DNA of 10,000 bases from Chrysomallon squamiferum (taxonomy: Eukaryota > Mollusca > Gastropoda > Neomphalida > Peltospiridae), in the NCBI GenBank assembly GCA_012295275.1, contig CM022671.1, positions 18,164,456 to 18,174,455 of the forward strand, given 5' to 3'. This document shows positions 6,791-10,000 of the stretch, in pieces (within the stretch, counting starts at the first letter, position 1; each line of letters opens with the position of its first letter). The notes beneath the pieces were generated by a model. That model worked only from the letters and a program-made list of their open reading frames with translations. It was not told the DNA's origin and did no database searches. Made by a program: the position numbers and the translations under genes.

Positions 6791-7630
6791 CTTTTTTTTT
6801 CTCTTATATTATTGTGTAAAAAAATAAAAAATAAAAATAAACAGAAAATAAAGAAGTGAAAGAAGGGAAAAAAAAATAATAATTAGAACAAATATATTAA
6901 AACAAACTAAATACCACTAAACAAATACTAATTCATTCTTAAATATAAAATGTGTGAGTCTGCATGTGTATGTGTAAGTGTGTGTGTGTGTGTGTCTTTA
7001 AATTTTATTTAGGTATAAAAGAAAAATAATTACATATCATTCATCACACAATTTTTTGTGCATCCTTCTCATTGTTTACCACAATCAAACTCTGAATTGC
7101 CTTCACAGATACACAAGAAATTAAAATGTAATTGCTAGTCTGACCATATCAATACATTTGAAACCAATACTCGTAGAACAGAAAAGTGCAAAACTCCTTC
7201 AACAAACAGACAAGGGAAATAACAAAGACGCAGACTGTCATTTGTAAAATTCTTTAAGTCTTTGCGGATATCCCGTAAATCCTTGTATGTCTATAATTTA
7301 TACGATTCCTGGGTTTTTGTCAGTATTCTGTGTTGTTAAGACATACAGTGTGCATGTTATGTTAGAAATTTTGAGATAAAGTTTTCAGATATACTGTGTG
7401 TTAAAAGAGGAAAGAAAAAAAAAATTGTCAATAAAAGAAATTTTAACTTAAATGCTCGAATATTAGAATGAGAAAAGTGAATTAACATGTAAGTACACTT
7501 AGAATTAAAGAAAGAAAGAAAAAAAATTAAAAAAGAGAAGAAGCAAAGAACTTCTCTTGAATCAACAGCCATACTCAAGAAAACTTATTAAAAATGTTTC
7601 TTTATAAATATATATTTATATCTTGTTTCA
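6791..7630. other. AT-rich non-coding sequence with A-rich and (GT)n tracts
   Basis: It contains an A-rich tract (about 6815-6890), an interrupted (GT)n (6953-6995) and a (GAAA)n-like purine tract (7508-7552). Bases 7050-7340 are less simple in sequence but show no open frame or conserved motif. The minus-strand frame at 7357-7578 is a Phe/Leu-rich artefact of the purine tracts. Confidence 0.5.
6953..6995. repeat. (GT)n microsatellite, imperfect then pure
   Basis: TGTGAGTCTGCATGTGTATG leads into a pure GT run from 6978 to 6995. It is a standard dinucleotide repeat with Z-DNA potential. Confidence 0.95.
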
Positions 7631-7633
7631 AAT

Positions 7634-7725
7634 GTAATAACAATAGCAGTGGTTGTAGTGCTAGTAGTAATATTAGCAGAGTAGTTTTAGCAGCAGCAGC
7701 AGCAGTAGTAGTGGTGGTAGTAGTA

Positions 7726-7775
<50 letters not shown>
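7634..7775. repeat. Compound trinucleotide microsatellite (AGC)-(AGT/GGT)-(AAT)
   Basis: A degenerate trinucleotide section (7634-7690, built mostly of GTA, ATA and GCA) passes into pure AGC (about 7689-7704), then AGT with two GGT units (about 7705-7727), then near-perfect AAT (7728-7775). Each step differs by one base of the triplet, as expected when point mutations in one array spread by slippage. It is open on both strands and would encode runs of Ala, Val and Ile (plus) or Ile, Thr and Ala (minus), but there is no sign of a real protein. Confidence 0.95.
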
Positions 7776-7778
<3 letters not shown>

Positions 7779-7829
7779 AATAGGTAAAAAACATAAAGAA
7801 AAACAAAGCACACATGAACAAACAAGACC

Positions 7830-8090
7830 ACAGTTCTGCTATGGTTAATGGTTTCTGTTATTGTTGCCAGTGCTAGTAAGTTGTTTACTAGAAACAGCTA
7901 TTATTGTGAGCCCTGAAAATGGGTTTCAGGCTGATGAAACTTTAAATGTACTATCAGACTAATAAATAATGTAGTAACCAAATTACAGCAGTCACGTGAA
8001 ACCAATGAAGTGGATACATAAAGTGTAGGTTGTAAGAAATTGACAAATAAATTGTTATTGATTCTGAACCACTCAAATAGACATTCGTTC
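7830..8090. other. Complex-sequence island with two adjacent hairpins
   Basis: Between two microsatellites lies about 260 bases of non-repetitive sequence. CTAGTAA (7873-7879) and TTACTAG (7885-7891) make a perfect 7-base hairpin. Seventeen bases on, AGCCCTGAAA (7909-7918) pairs with TTTCAGGCT (7924-7932) with one bulged C. CTGATGAAAC follows at 7931-7940. Hairpins of the form CCTGAA...TTCAGG followed by GATGAAAC recall structured segments found in some animal retroelements, but I cannot name a family. A CACGTG-containing segment (near 7994) and several AATAAA words follow. No open frame was seen. Confidence 0.4.
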
Positions 8091-8098
8091 CATTTATT

Positions 8099-8121
8099 CT
8101 CTCTCTCTCTCTCTCTCTCTC
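8099..8121. repeat. (CT)n microsatellite
   Basis: A pure CT run of about 11 units, followed by interrupted CT-rich sequence to about 8190. Polypurine-polypyrimidine tracts of this kind can form triplex DNA. Confidence 0.95.
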
Positions 8122-8640
8122 TATCTCCTTTTCTCTCTCAGTCTCCTTTTCATCTCTATTTATCTATATCTCTTTCTCAATCTGTGTCATTTTCTTTCTA
8201 TCTTTAGTCAAATTTTTTTCTATTTATTTTTATTTCTACCTTTTATTTATTCTTTTTTATCTTTATTTTATTTTTCAATCTATCATTGTTTTATCTCTCA
8301 AACTTTATACATATATAACAATTATTTTTCACATCAAAACAAACACTCTGAAACTTATAAACCATATATAGAGTACATGCAATAGAAATAAACTAAATAT
8401 ATGAACACATACATTTACTTATAAAGCCATATATACATTCATGAACATTCATACTCATTCTTGCATAAACTATACACAGATATGTACAAAAACTCAAACA
8501 TTCACAACCACATAAACCCTAACATAAACACATATACACATTTAAACTTTTTCTATCTCTCTTTTTCTCACACACAACACCACACACGTAAACCTGTAAA
8601 AAAACCACACACACCGAAACATATTTTCAAACAGAATCAA
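8100..8640. repeat. G-depleted, strand-asymmetric low-complexity block
   Basis: By hand count, 8101-8640 contains about 20 G against about 127 C on the plus strand. The first half is pyrimidine-rich (CT, TTTA and TCTA words). The second is A/C-rich (degenerate ACATA and CACA words), with a short return to pyrimidines near 8550-8570. It probably grew from several neighbouring microsatellites. The 62-codon frame at 8461-8649 (His-, Asn- and Thr-rich) reflects this composition. Confidence 0.75.
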
Positions 8641-8654
8641 AACCATTGAACCAA

Positions 8655-8720
8655 TTCTTTATTATTTAAATTTTTTTTTAAAGAAAAGGAAAGAAGAAAA
8701 CAAAAAAAAGAAAGTAAAAC
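8655..8720. repeat. T-run followed by A/G-rich low complexity
   Basis: A T-run at about 8671-8680 is followed by AAAG- and AAAAC-rich sequence to about 8718. No other content was seen. Confidence 0.8.
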
Positions 8721-8778
8721 TCCACCCAATCCATCCTTTGAAAACATTTCTTTTTGACAACAAATACAACTTTACTTG

Positions 8779-8780
<2 letters not shown>

Positions 8781-8817
<37 letters not shown>
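8781..8817. repeat. (CA)n microsatellite, 37 bases
   Basis: A pure CA run of about 18 units. On the minus strand it is (TG)n and lies about 35 bases downstream of an AATAAA hexamer (8857-8852), so it could serve as a GU-rich downstream element if that hexamer were used. Confidence 0.97.
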
Positions 8818-8819
<2 letters not shown>

Positions 8820-9010
8820 AAACTCAGATCCAAGTTCTGACGTACACAGCTTTTATTAATCTAACAACTCTACAATGGCTGGTTGCGAAGGACTTTGGAC
8901 AGTGACGTGCAAACTAGTTCTGAGTAAACAGGTGAAGTAAACAAGTCACTGATAGATTAATTAACCTGAACACCAGAGCTCAGGTAACCTTCCAGTACAA
9001 TTCCTCAAAC
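8820..9010. other. GC-richer island with weak exon-like signals on both strands
   Basis: CpGs and balanced composition set this stretch apart. Plus strand: an ATG at 8875 opens MAGCEGLWTVTCKLVLSKQ, ending at CAG|GTGAAGT (exon end 8931), a good donor context. Minus strand: TTTACTTCACCTGTTTACTCAG is a good acceptor ending at 8920. It is followed by a frame reading TSLHVTVQSPSQPAIVELLD to a TAA at 8858-8856 that overlaps an AATAAA (8857-8852). Only one reading, if any, can be real. No protein family is recognised. AGGTAACCT occurs at 8982-8990 and again at 9053-9061. Confidence 0.2.
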
Positions 9011-9330
9011 ATTAATCACCACAGAGAAAAAAAAAGAAGAAATAAATAATAAAGGTAACCTAAGAAATGGGGAAAGAAATTTATATTATTAAAAAACGTG
9101 TACAATTTCTACAGATATTAAGTCTGTGATTTTCTTATGCAAATGGATAGTATTACAGAATAACACAGGACAGAAAAGTTTCCACTCCCGTTATCCAAAA
9201 ATTGCAGTTTCACATAAAAGAGAGAGAATGTCTTTTGTTAAGCTCTTTTGAACTGTAACACTTATGGAAAACACCCAGATAAAACTGCATGATGAAAGAA
9301 ACAGGCTTTTTATCCGCTGGTAGTTATATT
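9011..9330. other. AT-rich non-coding sequence
   Basis: An A/G-rich stretch at 9024-9053 is followed by sequence without repeats or open frames. An ATGCAAAT octamer word occurs near 9138, but a single word is no evidence of function. Confidence 0.5.
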
Positions 9331-9700
9331 ACATCATGTCTGTACCCTAAAAATTTAAAGCTGAGTTTTACTGAAAGATGAAAGTAGTTGCATTATGCCG
9401 TCTACTTAACTAAGTTCTTGTTGTAAAAATTCAAACTATTAAAGATATTTTAGTACCAGCATTAAAAATTTAAACTATAAGAGACCTGACAGATGAAAAT
9501 AGTATATGTCATCTACTTAACCACATTCTTTAGGTAAAAATTCGAATTATAATAAATAACTTTTAAAGATTTGATGATGTTTGTTGTATTTTTATGTTCC
9601 TGCCCTAAAAAATGTGCAGTACGAATTTTATGAAAGATAAAGTAGTTAGGTTATATCATGTTGGTTACTGTGGTAACACTATTTTACTTGTAGTGATAAT
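9331..9700 (+). repeat. Second degenerate tandem array, unit about 115-145 bases, about three copies
   Basis: The blocks ATGTCTGTACCCTAAAAATT, GAAAGATGAAAGTAGTT, GTCTACTTAAC and GTAAAAATTC recur in order. The GAAAGATGAAAGTAG block is at 9373 and has diverged copies near 9488 (GACAGATGAAAATAG) and 9632 (GAAAGATAAAGTAG), spaced about 115 and 143 bases. The preceding CCCTAAAAA block is at 9344 and 9603, with a poorer match at 9455. The TCTACTTAAC block is at 9401 and 9512. The sequence differs from the 4,900-6,790 array. No coding potential or terminal repeats were seen. Confidence 0.65.
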
Positions 9701-10000
9701 GAATGATCACACAAATAATATACATTGTCAGATTATACTTTTACTGTTTTCAAATAAAAATAATTTCAAAAAACAGATAGTCCTAACTTTATAATATTAA
9801 TGAATATATAAAACTGTATGTTATTATATTTATGAATTTAATAACTTTTACTACAACAATTATATATTACAATATTAATTACTTTATGTAATATTCTATA
9901 AAATTTTGACTTTAATCATAAAAATTTTAAAAGTTGTTTAAAAATTTAATATTTTATTAATTTATTCATGTTTAAAGGAAACTGTACATTATAATAATTA
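9701..10000. other. Extremely AT-rich sequence, nothing recognised
   Basis: From about 9780 the sequence is almost entirely A and T with TATA/AATATT words. No repeat unit, gene or hairpin stands out from composition. Confidence 0.6.

Noticed and set aside
7357-7578. 73-codon minus-strand Phe/Leu-rich frame resembling a membrane peptide
   Set aside because: Hydrophobicity comes from complementing purine tracts; no other support.
7594-7848. Overlapping open frames on both strands (84 and 69 codons) with Ala/Val/Ile/Thr runs
   Set aside because: They arise from the compound triplet microsatellite, which lacks stops in both directions.
7931-7940. CTGATGA followed by AAC, reminiscent of the hammerhead ribozyme core
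   Set aside because: The two conserved core strands overlap and leave no room for stem II, so a hammerhead fold is impossible as it stands.
8461-8649. 62-codon His/Asn/Thr-rich frame
   Set aside because: Follows from the A/C-rich low-complexity block.
9137-9144. ATGCAAAT octamer as a POU-factor site
   Set aside because: A single eight-base word is expected by chance in AT-rich sequence.

Overview
This window looks like non-coding nuclear DNA from an animal, either intergenic or deep intronic. It is very AT-rich (by eye roughly a quarter G+C). It is crowded with poly(A)/poly(T) runs and with di- and trinucleotide microsatellites: (TA)n, (GT)n, (CA)n, (CT)n, (AAT)n and a compound (AGC)-(AGT)-(AAT) tract. 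No open frame is longer than 84 codons, and the longest ones are translated microsatellite or A-rich sequence. There are no bacterial-style operons, rRNA genes, convincing tRNA genes or CRISPR arrays. The style (AT-rich, microsatellite-dense, degenerate tandem repeats, mariner relics) would fit a mollusc, perhaps a cephalopod, but that is a guess from general appearance and not a demonstrated assignment.

Layout. Bases 1-300 hold nothing recognisable. Bases 345-615 hold two small local tandem duplications, followed by a weak tRNA-SINE-like A/B-box pair near 661-702 and a (TA)n tract at 831-866. From about 1,700 to 2,570 a short motif resembling CAAGATGGCTGAAATAAG recurs about ten times in decayed form. 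Bases 2,844-3,205 hold two poly(A)-tailed segments set between three copies of an 8-base sequence, which is what successive SINE-like or processed retroposon insertions leave. Bases 3,430-3,640 are a miniature mariner with matching terminal inverted repeats, TA target duplications and a decayed C-terminal piece of mariner transposase on the minus strand. An extra copy of the terminal repeat lies at 3,742-3,756.

Bases 4,340-4,900 are a less AT-rich island with several CpGs and one weak exon-like segment (4,826-4,875). From about 4,900 to 6,790 there is an old, strongly diverged tandem array with a unit of roughly 105-170 bases. About eleven copies can be aligned by eye, and the array is interrupted by poly(A) and a 100-base (AAT)n tract. 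A separate island at 7,830-8,090 carries two neighbouring perfect or near-perfect hairpins. Bases 8,100-8,640 form a strand-asymmetric block that almost lacks G. After a 37-base (CA)n, a second GC-richer island (8,820-9,000) carries weak exon-like signals on both strands. Bases 9,330-9,700 hold a second, unrelated degenerate tandem array of about 115-145 bases per unit, and the window ends in plain AT-rich sequence.

No set of genes works together here. The interest lies in repeat history: two decayed tandem arrays, a mariner deletion derivative with a third terminal repeat, candidate retroposons and a hairpin-bearing island. All alignments were made by eye and need computation to confirm.
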